Below are positions 13,401-21,900 of a DNA stretch of 64,000 nt, piece after piece. Below the pieces are notes generated by a model, which saw only the letters and a program-made list of their open reading frames with translations, did not search any database and had not been told where the DNA came from. The DNA lies in contig JABMCL010001551.1 of the NCBI GenBank assembly GCA_018857735.1, positions 362,501 through 426,500 on the forward strand, in the 5' to 3' direction. The translations under genes and the position numbers were made by a program. Numbering within the stretch: the stretch's first letter is position 1; each line of letters opens with the position of its first letter. This stretch comes from Alviniconcha marisindica. Lineage: Eukaryota; Mollusca; Gastropoda; Provannidae.

Positions 13401-16006
13401 GATTTTTGTTTTTTGTTTACTTTTGACAAGTGATTTTGGCCTCAACACTATCATCTTTTGCTCTCCTTTCCCTCTGCCCTTCTCCTTTGTTTTTGCTAAC
13501 ATAATCTCTGCCCAATCCATTTTGTTTGCTTAGAAAACAACAACAAAATAAGCCAGTCTATGGGCAAGGCTGTTTGGTTAGAGGTGTGGTTTCAGTTTTG
13601 GTCCCCAGGAAACTGATGTGTAGAACTAAACTTTTGTGTACTGTATTGATATGCCAAAGTAACAGTCACTTCTTTTGTGTGTACAGCACTTTACTGTTTA
13701 GCATTTCACACAATGTTAAAGGCGGTGGCAGCTGTAAATTTGATCATTTCACAGTGCCTGTGTGTCTCTCTGTGTCTCTTTCTGTAAATATCATCTAGGT
13801 GTGGCCTTATAATCTGACTGGAGCAACAAGTCACTAATGGCTCCCTCTCTTTGATCAGTCCACAGTGCCTTCACATCTCTCTCTTCTACTCTCTCCTGTA
13901 AATTTATCTAGGTGTAGCCTGATAGTCTTGACTCGAGTGACAAGTCACTAATGTCTCCTACTATGTGATCAATCCACATTACCTTCACATCTCTCTCCTC
14001 CCCCCTCCCCTCAGAGAGTTGGCTCTAAAGTAGTCCTAGAACTACCATACTGTGATGATTGAGGAGGTGGGTGGGGATGAACGCTAGATCACAAGCGTGA
14101 CGACAGCTGATACAGAGTACAATGTCAGGATTTTGCAGATGGTGAACTTTGACCGTTGTTAACTATTGGCCGCTGCTCTTCCACAGATGCCCCCTGGTGC
14201 GGACACTGCAAGCAGCTGGCCCCCATCTGGGACGAGCTGGGCGAGAAGTTCCAGGACAACGACGAAGTTGTCATTGCCAAGATGGATTCCACAGCTAACG
14301 AGATCGAAGATATCAAAGTACAGAGCTTCCCCACCCTCAAATATTTCCCCAAAGACAGTGACCAGGTAAGCTTTTACCCCCTCTCTCCATCTTCACTGAG
14401 CATACTCTGTCTTTACTGGGCATTGCTCACCTTTCACAGAGTCTTTGTGCATCACTCTCTCCATCCTGGAAGAGCACACTTGATCTTTTCTCTCCGTCTC
14501 CGTCAAGCTGTGTTCACTCTTTCCACTGTTGCTGAGCACACTTGCTCGTCTTTCTCGCTTTGGTGATTCTGTTTGGGGATGCGATAAAGCTCCATCTGAG
14601 GAGAGCAACGGGGTCCCCAACCCCATGATCTTGTGTGAGTTAGAAACTCTTACAGCAACTGCTGCACGTTTTAAAGGATTTAGCTTCTCAAAACAGGCTT
14701 TGGTCAAGGTCAGTCTTTCTCCAACAGGTAAATAAAATCCAAATTAATTTAAGATTTTGTTAAGCTCTTTTATTTTGAATTTGTAATCTGCATGTGACAA
14801 TGGCAGATAGCAGAAGAAAACACCATAAAGTGTTATATCTGGCCAAATTGTTATCAGCATTCTCTTTGATCTGGTTCAGTGGGCGAGAGGAGTGCACAAC
14901 TTCTGTATGCAAGATCCAAGGGATGGTGCATGAAACATGGGCAAGCTTGGACCTTTGCCCTCGTGTGTAGCCACTCCTGCTCTCACTAGTAAAAAACAAG
15001 TTCAGGAATCCAAATTAGCATTAGCAAAGGAGCATTTCAAAGCTAAAAAATCACTACTTTTAAGGTTTTATTTTTGTCTCTTCTGCCTGTTTGAGAAAAC
15101 TTGTTAGTGTCATCTGGAATGTGAGTTGGACAGTAAAAAAACAAGCAGCACAATGACAAATGAAGTGATGACAGGAGATAGAGAATTTGTTTCTTAATAC
15201 CCTGTCAGCCATTTCACTTATCTGTCATCTCAGGAAGGTGACAGTGACAAATATGACAGGAGATGGAGCATTTGTAGAGCATTTGTTTCTCAATACCCTG
15301 CCAACCATTTTGGGATGACGATGACAAACTAGGGGCACATGCTGCTTACTGGGACCTAGCAGGGACATAGTAACTGTGCATATTAAATTGTTATTCTTTA
15401 AATCCGCATCAGCTTATTCCAGTGCCCTGTGTGTTTGCAGGTTATCGACTACAATGGGGAGAGAACCTTGGATGCCATGGTCAAATTCATCGAGAGCGGT
15501 GGCAAGGAAGGTGCCGGCTCCTCTGAGGTAGGACTTTGTCACATCTTTTGCCATGCCTTACTTTTTCATGGAGGTTAATCAGATCTACAGGGCTCACTGT
15601 TCAGTGACCAACCCATCCAGTTGTAATGTTCATGGACTCGTTGAGTGTTTTGCCGTTTTATCAACATCGTATTCAGCTTTTTTATGTTACAAAATGAAAC
15701 TATAGACGTTTTTTGTCATTTGAAGGGTTTCTGCTTCAGGGCTTTTTTAATTTCGGTGGCAGCTTTTAAAGATGAATTTAGGACGTCTAACAGAGGGAAC
15801 AGAAAATTTAAAGTGTTTTTTTTGTTGCCGTTATTATTAGTTTGCATAAATTTAAGAATGTCGTTTGTTTTTCCATTGCATTTTTTTTAAAGCTCACATT
15901 TCATGTTTCTCTCATGAACTGCTTTCATTTGCAGGAAGAGGAACCCGATGATGAAGATGAAGACGAGGAAGGCGAGGACGAGGACTTGCCAAGGGACGAG
16001 CTGTAG
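437..16006 (+). CDS. P4HB: Protein disulfide isomerase (PDIA1/P4HB type), 11 coding exons, 500 aa
   Basis: Forms, breaks and isomerises disulfides in the ER lumen; in animals it is also the beta subunit of prolyl 4-hydroxylase. Exons: 437-581, 2121-2321, 8076-8209, 9723-9860, 10261-10365, 11169-11288, 12360-12560, 13039-13159, 14187-14365, 15441-15527, 15935-16006. All introns are GT-AG and the phases sum to 1503 nt (500 codons plus stop); human P4HB is 508 aa. The layout is signal peptide (1-17, [17 protein letters not shown]), thioredoxin-like a domain with CGHC at 53-56, b, b' and a' domains with the second CGHC at 393-396, an acidic Asp/Glu tail, and C-terminal RDEL (497-500) for KDEL-receptor retrieval. 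Both active-site exons begin inside the Tyr codon of YAPWCGHC, a trace of the internal a/a' duplication. Exon 6's end was set by reading frame. Confidence 0.97.
2121..2321 (+). CDS. P4HB: PDI exon 2 (residues 49-115), first CGHC site
   Basis: Begins with [14 protein letters not shown], the catalytic motif of the a domain, and includes the cis-proline loop GYPTIKFF. The donor GTGAGT is followed within 8 bases by a SINE tail (see 2329-2345). Confidence 0.95.
2329..3340 (-). mobile_element. tRNA-derived SINE (copy A), split by a MITE
   Basis: Reading the - strand from about 3340: a tRNA-like head with A-box-like TGGCCTAGCGGTAAGGCG and B-box-like GGTTCAAATC, then a body shared with 51561-51896 (CATTCTGGTGGTGACAGTG, a C-rich tract, CTTATGGTTT). 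It breaks at the TTAA of 3051-3054 and resumes at 2345-2329 as TTAAGCAACATGTTTAC, matching TTAAGCACCATGTTTAC in the intact copy. The 3' end of the SINE lies 8 bp from the PDI exon 2 donor. Confidence 0.8.
2342..3054. mobile_element. piggyBac-like MITE, 713 bp including both TTAA sites
   Basis: Bounded by TTAA on both sides, with inverted ends TTAACCCACTTAGCCCCAGA and (reverse complement) TTAACCCACTTGGCCCCAGA, matching at all but one of about 22 positions. TTAA target duplication with termini starting CCC is the piggyBac signature. No transposase frame is present, so it is non-autonomous. The interior is CpG-rich, unlike the surrounding intron, which suggests recent arrival. Confidence 0.8.
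3747..4440 (+). pseudogene. Broken hAT-like (BED/C2H2 finger) transposase fragment
   Basis: The first frame (from about 3837, [10 protein letters not shown], a nuclear-type basic/acidic N-terminus) ends at 3992. The second frame continues from 3970 with [10 protein letters not shown], so there is a frameshift between 3965 and 3990. Further on, [18 protein letters not shown] and [12 protein letters not shown] resemble the zinc-finger start of hAT-family proteins common in invertebrates, followed by a segment like the hAT region after the finger. The first finger cysteine appears replaced by Tyr, and about 100 bp (near 4016-4125) looks inserted. The catalytic domain is absent. Family assignment is by eye. 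Confidence 0.6.
6425..7428. mobile_element. 1004-bp DNA element with CAGGGGTCGCGC inverted ends (hAT-like MITE)
   Basis: Perfect 12-bp terminal inverted repeats, CAGGGGTCGCGC at 6425 and its reverse complement ending at 7428, flanked on both sides by AAATT (6420-6424 and 7429-7433) as a 5-bp target duplication. CpG-rich inside. It carries a short ATG frame (6987-7247) with no recognisable domain. Part of the interior (near 6790) resembles the 5' flank of the hAT-like fragment at 3783, so it may be a deletion derivative of that family. Confidence 0.75.
7734..7756 (+). repeat. Poly(C) tract, 23 bases
   Basis: Uninterrupted C run in PDI intron 2, one of about ten such C or G runs of 13-23 bases in the window. 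Confidence 0.95.
8076..8209 (+). CDS. P4HB: PDI exon 3 (a/b junction)
   Basis: Starts [18 protein letters not shown], the end of the a domain and start of the b domain. The acceptor TTTTTTTAG is strong. Joins exon 2 as G|CT (Ala), giving DYAAGRQ, parallel to YTAGRE in human P4HB. Ends at FFK in phase 0. Confidence 0.95.
8990..9110 (-). mobile_element. SINE-like fragment, second family
   Basis: On the - strand it contains a B-box-like GGTTCAATTCC in a tRNA-like context and, downstream, TTCTTCCAAGTC and a GTGCACC block. The same order is seen at about 28470-28590. Boundaries are uncertain. Confidence 0.45.
9723..9860 (+). CDS. P4HB: PDI exon 4 (b domain)
   Basis: 46 codons in phase 0, [14 protein letters not shown] through IVLLKK. 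The acceptor TTTTTAG and donor GTAAGA are both clear. Confidence 0.94.
10108..10260 (+). repeat. Imperfect duplication of the PDI exon 5 acceptor region
   Basis: GTTTCAGCAATGTCGTCATG...TATGAACTCT is repeated about 110 bases later as GTTTCAGCAGTGTCATGTCATG...TATGAACTCT, immediately before the real acceptor CTACGTGCAG. Confidence 0.6.
10261..10365 (+). CDS. P4HB: PDI exon 5 (b domain to b' domain)
   Basis: 35 codons, [17 protein letters not shown] through VVEFTQE, with donor GTGAGT. The intron just upstream carries a second, older copy of the acceptor region (about 10108-10260). Confidence 0.94.
10598..11047. mobile_element. Older, CpG-decayed relative of the 6.4-kb element
   Basis: Aligns by eye with about 6710-7190: shared GATGAAGTTGAA, CCATTTTCTC, GGAAAATATCACTG, AATTTTATTCACA and CCAAAAATTACAGTAG. 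Most CpG sites of the 6.4-kb copy are TG or CA here. The terminal repeats are lost. Confidence 0.75.
11169..11288 (+). CDS. P4HB: PDI exon 6 (b' domain)
   Basis: 40 codons, [18 protein letters not shown] through SDFKGK. It joins VLFIYL in exon 7, matching the conserved FKGK-ILFIFI of vertebrate PDI. Confidence 0.93.
12360..12560 (+). CDS. P4HB: PDI exon 7 (b' domain)
   Basis: 67 codons. Contains [15 protein letters not shown] and the conserved MAKYKPES segment, ending GKLK. The b' domain is the main substrate-binding surface in this family. Confidence 0.95.
13039..13159 (+). CDS. P4HB: PDI exon 8 (b' to a' linker)
   Basis: [18 protein letters not shown] through VFVEF. It ends one base into the Tyr codon before the second active site, the same phase as exon 1. 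Confidence 0.95.
13750..14006 (+). repeat. Tandem repeat of about 113 bp, two copies, PDI intron 8
   Basis: CTGTAAATATCATCTAGGTG at 13782 recurs as CTGTAAATTTATCTAGGTG at 13895. Both continue through CAAGTCACTAATG and CTTCACATCTCTCT. Confidence 0.7.
14187..14365 (+). CDS. P4HB: PDI exon 9, second CGHC site
   Basis: Begins [17 protein letters not shown] and includes the cis-proline loop SFPTLKYFP. Residues 389-448 of the a' domain. Donor GTAAGC. Confidence 0.96.
15165..15312 (+). repeat. Imperfect tandem duplication of about 86 bp, PDI intron 9
   Basis: ATGACAGGAGATAGAG...TTTGTTTCTTAATACCCTG at 15168 recurs at 15254 with ATGACAGGAGATGGAG and TTTGTTTCTCAATACCCTG. Confidence 0.65.
15441..15527 (+). 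CDS. P4HB: PDI exon 10 (a' domain end)
   Basis: 29 codons, [20 protein letters not shown] through GSSE, phase 0 at both ends. Confidence 0.94.
15935..16006 (+). CDS. P4HB: PDI exon 11, acidic tail and RDEL
   Basis: 23 codons plus TAG. Almost entirely Asp and Glu, the low-affinity calcium-binding c region, ending DLPRDEL. RDEL is a functional variant of KDEL in animals. Confidence 0.95.
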   Translation, partial: EEEPDDEDEDEEGEDEDLPRDEL

Positions 16007-16818
16007 TTGCCTTTAACATCAATCTGTTTCCTTTCTCTGCTTTCTCACATCATTCATTCATCCCCATTACCTCAACAATGCCATACTCATCTCCTCTCTG
16101 TGCTGCGGTTCCCCTTCCCCTAGTGTGGCTGAAGCGTGTGCTTGTTCTGTGTGCGGGAGTGGCGTGTCAAGTTGTGCTGAAATAACTGCTAATTTGTGCT
16201 ATAGACTTGTCTGCTGCGTGGTGAGGTAAATACGATGCACAAGATGGTGAATGGGTACTCATCCTCTCCAATTTTCATGTTGTGGTTATCATTATGCTGT
16301 AATTGTTTTTTCGTTTTTTTAGACAACATTTTTTTCTTCTTCCAGAAATTGCACATTATATTTGTGAATATTGTGTTTGTTCTTTTTTTTTTGCTTAGTT
16401 GTTTTTGGATCTCTCTACACGGCAATTTAACAGGGTGCGTGTTGCTAATGATAGAATCATGGGTGATGTGTTTCAAGTTGAAATCAAATTTTGCATATTG
16501 TGAAATTTGGATGCTTTTTTGTTTTTGTTTTGTTTTGTTACAACAATAATTATCAAAAAAAGGTTTTGAAGTGGTCAGTGTATGTGTACATGTATTGAAT
16601 TATTTATCATTTTCATTCCATAGCATAAGATTTTTAGAGACTGTTGACCCTTTCATTAGATGAAACAAGAACTTCCGTACAAGTTATGTAGCTCATGGGA
16701 GAGATCAAAAGAAACACCAGATTAGCTGAGAAAATGACCCATTATTAGCTGAACCAGCTCTCAGTCAAATTGATAATATGGGTGTATTCATGATTTTCAC
16801 TTGAGAATTCATACAAAA

Positions 16819-16824
16819 AATAAA
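16819..16824 (+). terminator. Candidate poly(A) signal of PDI
   Basis: AATAAA followed 15-45 bases later by a GT-rich stretch (GCTGTGTGCTTTTGTTTGAG), a good downstream element. It gives a 3' UTR of about 0.8 kb. No transcript evidence is available here. Confidence 0.45.
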
Positions 16825-17039
16825 CCAGACCGTAAAAACCTGCTTTGCTGTGTGCTTTTGTTTGAGGTGTGGTGATGTCAACAATGCCAGTGAGTTGTTT
16901 TTCATTCCAACATGCAAGCGTTATCTTGGAAAGAGAAACACGTGGCAATCTTCTCTCTGAGCAAGGGCCACTGCACTGGCTGTTAATGAACAATAACAAC
17001 AAAGCGGTTTTATGCAGCATCCATCTTTCACATTAAGAT

Positions 17040-17045
17040 TTTATT
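17040..17045 (-). terminator. Candidate poly(A) signal of FERRY3
   Basis: AATAAA on the - strand, followed downstream by TTTGTTGTTATTGTTC. I saw no closer AATAAA after the stop at 18865, which implies a 3' UTR of about 1.8 kb. Confidence 0.35.
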
Positions 17046-17605
17046 TTTGCCAAGTGACATTGTAACAAGAGCCAGGAATATTTGTTGGTCATTCACACTA
17101 AAATATGTCAGTATACACAACATCACTGTCACATTAACAAGTACACTCACACCAAGGCAAACGTCACTGCAATGCAAGTTTTAACAAGTTGATTGTCAAG
17201 TGTCAATTCATTAAAACATAGAAGACGCACAAACACACACACTAAACGATTTACCAAAGACTGTCATCAAACAAGCTATGAACCCTAAATTTAAAAAGCA
17301 AATGTGTATACACAGCCTCGCACACAACAGCAAACTGACCTTTTAGAAGAAGAAAAAATGGCAATGAGCTAATGTTAAAGTTGAGCCCCACTCATCCCCT
17401 CTCCCCAACATCTGTCTTGCACACAGCTCGAGTCACATACTGTGGGTTACAAAAGGAATGTACAAACACTTTTTACTCAACCTCCCGCACAACTACCCAC
17501 CATCAACAAGCACCCTTCCATCCACTTGTGGAATAAACTGACATCCACCTACATGCAGATTCTGCGTTTAAGTGGGAGTGCAGTGTTTAACACAAGTAAC
17601 GCATG

Positions 17606-17962
17606 TTTTTCATGCCCAGTCAACCAGGTAGGTTATATCAGGGCAAAACACAAGCTACACGTGCACCTCAACACACCACAGCAACATGGATCTGCACCCT
17701 AACTTGGGTTTTTTATGCCCAGTCAACCAGGTAGGTTGTATCTGGGCAAACACGAACATAAGCTACACATGCACCTCAACACACCGCAGCAACATGGATC
17801 TGCACCCTAACTTGGGTTTTTTATGCCCAGTCAACCAGGTAGGTTGTATCTGGGCAAACACTAACATAAGCTACACATGCACCTCAACACACTGCAGCAA
17901 CATGGATCTGCACCAAAATGTGTCTGCTTATAAACACTGCTATATAACATACGCATTTTTCA
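17606..17962 (+). repeat. 108-bp tandem repeat, about 3 copies, built on a dispersed SINE-tail motif
   Basis: AACATGGATCTGCACC starts at 17683, 17791 and 17899, an exact 108-bp period. Each unit contains ATGCCCAGTCAACCAGGTAG followed by TATCTGGGC. Related single copies occur near 27460, 55200 and, inverted, 47035, so a dispersed element tail was amplified here, in the putative FERRY3 3' UTR. Confidence 0.85.
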
Positions 17963-18864
17963 CAGGGAGTATGATGCCTGGGGTCATGATCTCTTGAGTG
18001 CAATGAGGGGTCTGCCACACACTCTTGTCGGAAATGACTGACCAACAAACCAACTGGAGCTTGGATAAAAGCTGAAATCTCACATAACTGCAAACTATGC
18101 ACAAACATTGCACATCTCACCAAAGTAACTGCATATTCATTTGCCCTTCAGTTTCTGACTGAAAGTTGTTCAAGCTAACACAGTTAATTTTGTGATAATT
18201 ATTGCACTTGGGGGGGGGGGGGGAGGGGGGGGCATGACCTGCCCCTGTTCACTTTTTAAATTTACCGACGTTGCTGCCACGCACACACACACAGCCTGCT
18301 TCAAGAAGAGCAGACCCACACTGAATGTGGAATAACCAAATCAATGGTAAAGCACCTCTCCAAATCCTTCAGCCTTATAAGACATTTGAGTGGCCACAAG
18401 CCACATGGGTAATTCTAATGACTAACAAACATCCTATTCAATTAAACCTGCAGTAAAGTACACTGTCATTCTCTCGTGGCCATTCTTGTGGTCAAGATGA
18501 CTGCAAGTGAGAATAAGATGCAGAAACAAAAATGATCACAATATTTGGAAATGGTGAGGAGAGTTCTCGCAACAAGTCTCCACATCAATTTGGTCCTATT
18601 TGTGGCACTCGCCGACGAGATCCCAACCAATCATGGAATCTTAGCATATGTAAAACCCTGTCAGTCTGTCACAGTTCAAAAATCACAAAGTATGTATTAC
18701 ACAAAATAACAGTAATACAGTCATACACTGTCTGATAAACCATGACATTTTTGTATACAAAGCTCTACCAATTCGCATGCATGCACGCACACATACACCC
18801 ACACACCCACACATACCCACACCCACACACAGGAGGAATGCAGCAGCTTCATTTTGTCCAGTTA

Positions 18865-18954
18865 CTATGATGACTTGACCACCAGTGTATTTGAGAGACG
18901 GAAGATGCCAGGTATCATATTGCTGATCTGTGCAAACATTTCCTCTGACAAACC
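18865..18954 (-). CDS. FERRY3: FERRY3 exon 12 (last)
   Basis: [29 protein letters not shown] and TAG, parallel to [20 protein letters not shown] in human C12orf4. Acceptor GTTGCAG. Confidence 0.94.
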   Translation of the reverse strand, partial: GLSEEMFAQISNMIPGIFRLSNTLVVKSS

Positions 18955-21900
18955 CTGCAACAGTAACACAAATTTCCATAGAAGAAAGATATTGTGGCTT
19001 GTATGTGTAGCAAGAAGACATCTTAAAAACAAAACAGAAAGAGATAAAGGTCACTGAGACGGAAATAGTTTCATGTCATGCCGGATCATACTTTCCTCTT
19101 TTTTTTCTTTTCTTTTTTTCATTTCTTTTCTTCGTTTTCAAGACTGAGGGTTGTCATCATGTTGAACTTTGCTTCTTATATCATCACAAAGCAAGTTAAG
19201 AAGAAGAAAAAAAGAACACATTTACATATCAGTGAAATCTCTGCAGTACATTTTTTATGCCTGCCATAGCAAAAATCATTCATTTTGGTTTAGACATAAA
19301 AATTGATACACGGCCTAACAGGGCCTAAGTTTTGTTCATTTAATATATCAGCTGCGCAATCATGCAAAGTGTGAACATTTGCTGGGAATGTGAAAAACAC
19401 CAGCTACTGACCCGTGGAACAAGGAACTGGATGGTGCGTGACACCTGGCTGCTGTAGGTGGCCATCTCTATCATGAAACCCTTCACGCACTTGAACAGCA
19501 GCTCCGCTCGCTTCAGACACCATGGAATCGTCATCTCCTGAAACAGGTTTGGTGCCAAAATTCCCTCTTTTTCTTCTTTTTTTAAACGCATGGTTTTGTA
19601 CAAATGTCCATATTATCACTGTGGCAGCCACGTACCAAGCACCAATTTTTATGTGCTTATTTCTCTCTCAGGGTTTGTGATGAAGGAGTACATTCTTCCA
19701 TAGAACTGAAGAAGAAAAAAACTCACACAAAAACCATCCTCACAAACTTAAATACATTCTTCAGAAGACAGAAACCACAAACCTCTGTCATCTCGTGCGT
19801 CAAGAGCAGAGGGATGGTGAGGGTCTGGATGTCGTAGCGGAAACACAGGCGGATGATGTGACGGATGCTAAGGATGGCAGGGTGTCGTGAGGTGATGTCC
19901 CCTGTGCGCACTGCCTCGTCCACCACCAGGTGAAACACGGCGTGCACCTCAGACAGGTTGGAGTGCTTGGTCAGGTAGAAATCCCCAGGGTGAAGCCTGA
20001 CTCCTAGCGATTTGTCCTGGCAGTGTGCAATCAAAATTTACAGTTGCGAAATGCAAATAACCAAATATGAAATTTGAGGTTGTAAAATGAGAATAACCAA
20101 ATGTGATGAAATCTGAAGTTGCTGAATGAGAATAACTAAACATGATGAAATCTAAAGTTGTGAAGTAGGTGTAACCAAACATGATGAAATTTAAAGTGGT
20201 GAAATGAGAATAACCAAACATGATCAAATTTAAAGTTGCAAAATGAGAATAACCAAACGTGATGAAATTTACAGCTGTGGAATGCAAATAACCAAAAGTA
20301 ACCAAATTTAAAGTTGCAAGATGAGAATAACCAAATGTGATCAAATTTACAGCTGTGGAATGAGAATAACCAAACGTGATGGAACATAATGTGACATACT
20401 TCCTCTTATGCATGTTAGGCTTTGGTTTGCTGAGTACGGCAACGTTGTATGGAGATGTTTCATGTTTTCTCATTTGATAGTTTTCATGGAATTTTCACCC
20501 ATACACCAGAAGACTCTCACACAATTCTTTATTCAGTGGCATGGGTCATGAAAATTGAGACTGATGCTATGTTTACCCAACAGGAAAATTGTGCTCTTGC
20601 TTGAATATATATATACTAAAGCAACATCCATATCAACATCCACACAACTTATAAGATGGAGCAATCAAATAAATCAAGTCATGAAACATAAGCACGCATG
20701 CAAGACACGCAGATCCAAAGTCATCAAGTTTTTCATTAAGAACTGACATGACACTGTGTATAAATGTCCAAATGTGTGTTAGTACTTGTTTGGAAAAGTG
20801 ATTTTTGTGCTTCTGTGGCTATGTCTACTATTAAAATCTGGCCCCAGTGTGTGACTTTATTCAGTAATTAGGTCACCTTTTCTTTTCATTTAGTCTCCTG
20901 TCCTGTAGTCAGAAAATTGGAGTGGGGGGGGGGGGGGGGGCATAGATTTCTATATTTTTACATACTTCTTCATTTTGTCTGCTTCTTCCTTAGCATCATG
21001 CTGTTCACTGTGCCTTGATGTTTCTTTTTAAGAGTGGGAGCTCCAGAACTTGTAGTAGTAGATGTAGTAGTGGTGGTAGTAGTAGTAGTGGTGATGGTGG
21101 TGGTAGTAGTAGTAATAGTAGTGGTAGTAGTAGTGGTGGTGGTGGTAGTACATTTAAGTCAAAAACTTAAACTCAGGACCAGATTATTCACATGAGTCTC
21201 AAGAGATTTCAAGCCAAAACATCCACTCTGTTAGCACAGTCTTGCAACACTGGCCAGGCCAGAAAGCCAGCCTGGCACTGACCATTACATGGACTTGCAT
21301 TCCTCATACCGGTCAAACTCTGAAGCAGGAGCTTGGCTGCAAGCACAGAAATGCCCTTCACCTGGTTATCAGAGCCTGCGCTGCTTCCACTGCCAGAGCT
21401 GTGGACACTGACGCTGTCGCCTTCCTGCTGCTGCTGCAGTTGCCGCGCAGCCCGAACTGCGTTGGCCTGGACGAAGGCCTGCTCGATGGCAAGTAACTGT
21501 CGTCCCAAGTCTGGGAAGTGAAAGTCTGTGGACTGTTCGCACACTGCCGCAAAGTCTGCAAAGATGCCTTACAATCCTCAATAACTGACCCTCAGACACC
21601 TTAGAGTCCTCAATAACTGAAAAAAGTAACACCAACCTCTTCTGATGCCAGCATAAGAGTTGACAAAGCAACACCAACCTCTTTTGATGCCAGTGTAGGA
21701 GTTGACAAAGCAATCCTAACCTCTTATGATGCCATGATGCTGGTGTAAAAACAAAGCAGCACCAACCTTTTTGAGTTGGAATTGACAAAGCAATACCAAC
21801 ATCTTCTGATGCCGATGTCGGAGTTGACAAAGCAATACCAACCTCTTCTGATGCTGGTGTTGGTGTTGACAACGGGACACCAGCCTCTTCTGATGCCAGT

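Larger units (their letters stand above)
16007..18864. other. Tail-to-tail 3' region between PDI and FERRY3
   Basis: No coding sequence recognised. It holds the two 3' UTRs, their candidate poly(A) signals, a 108-bp tandem repeat (17.6-17.96 kb) and a G-rich run near 18210. Confidence 0.6.

Noticed and set aside
19949..20473. 174-aa open frame with [13 protein letters not shown] repeats
   Set aside because: It is the translation of the 39-bp intronic minisatellite. It enters FERRY3 exon 10 in the wrong frame.
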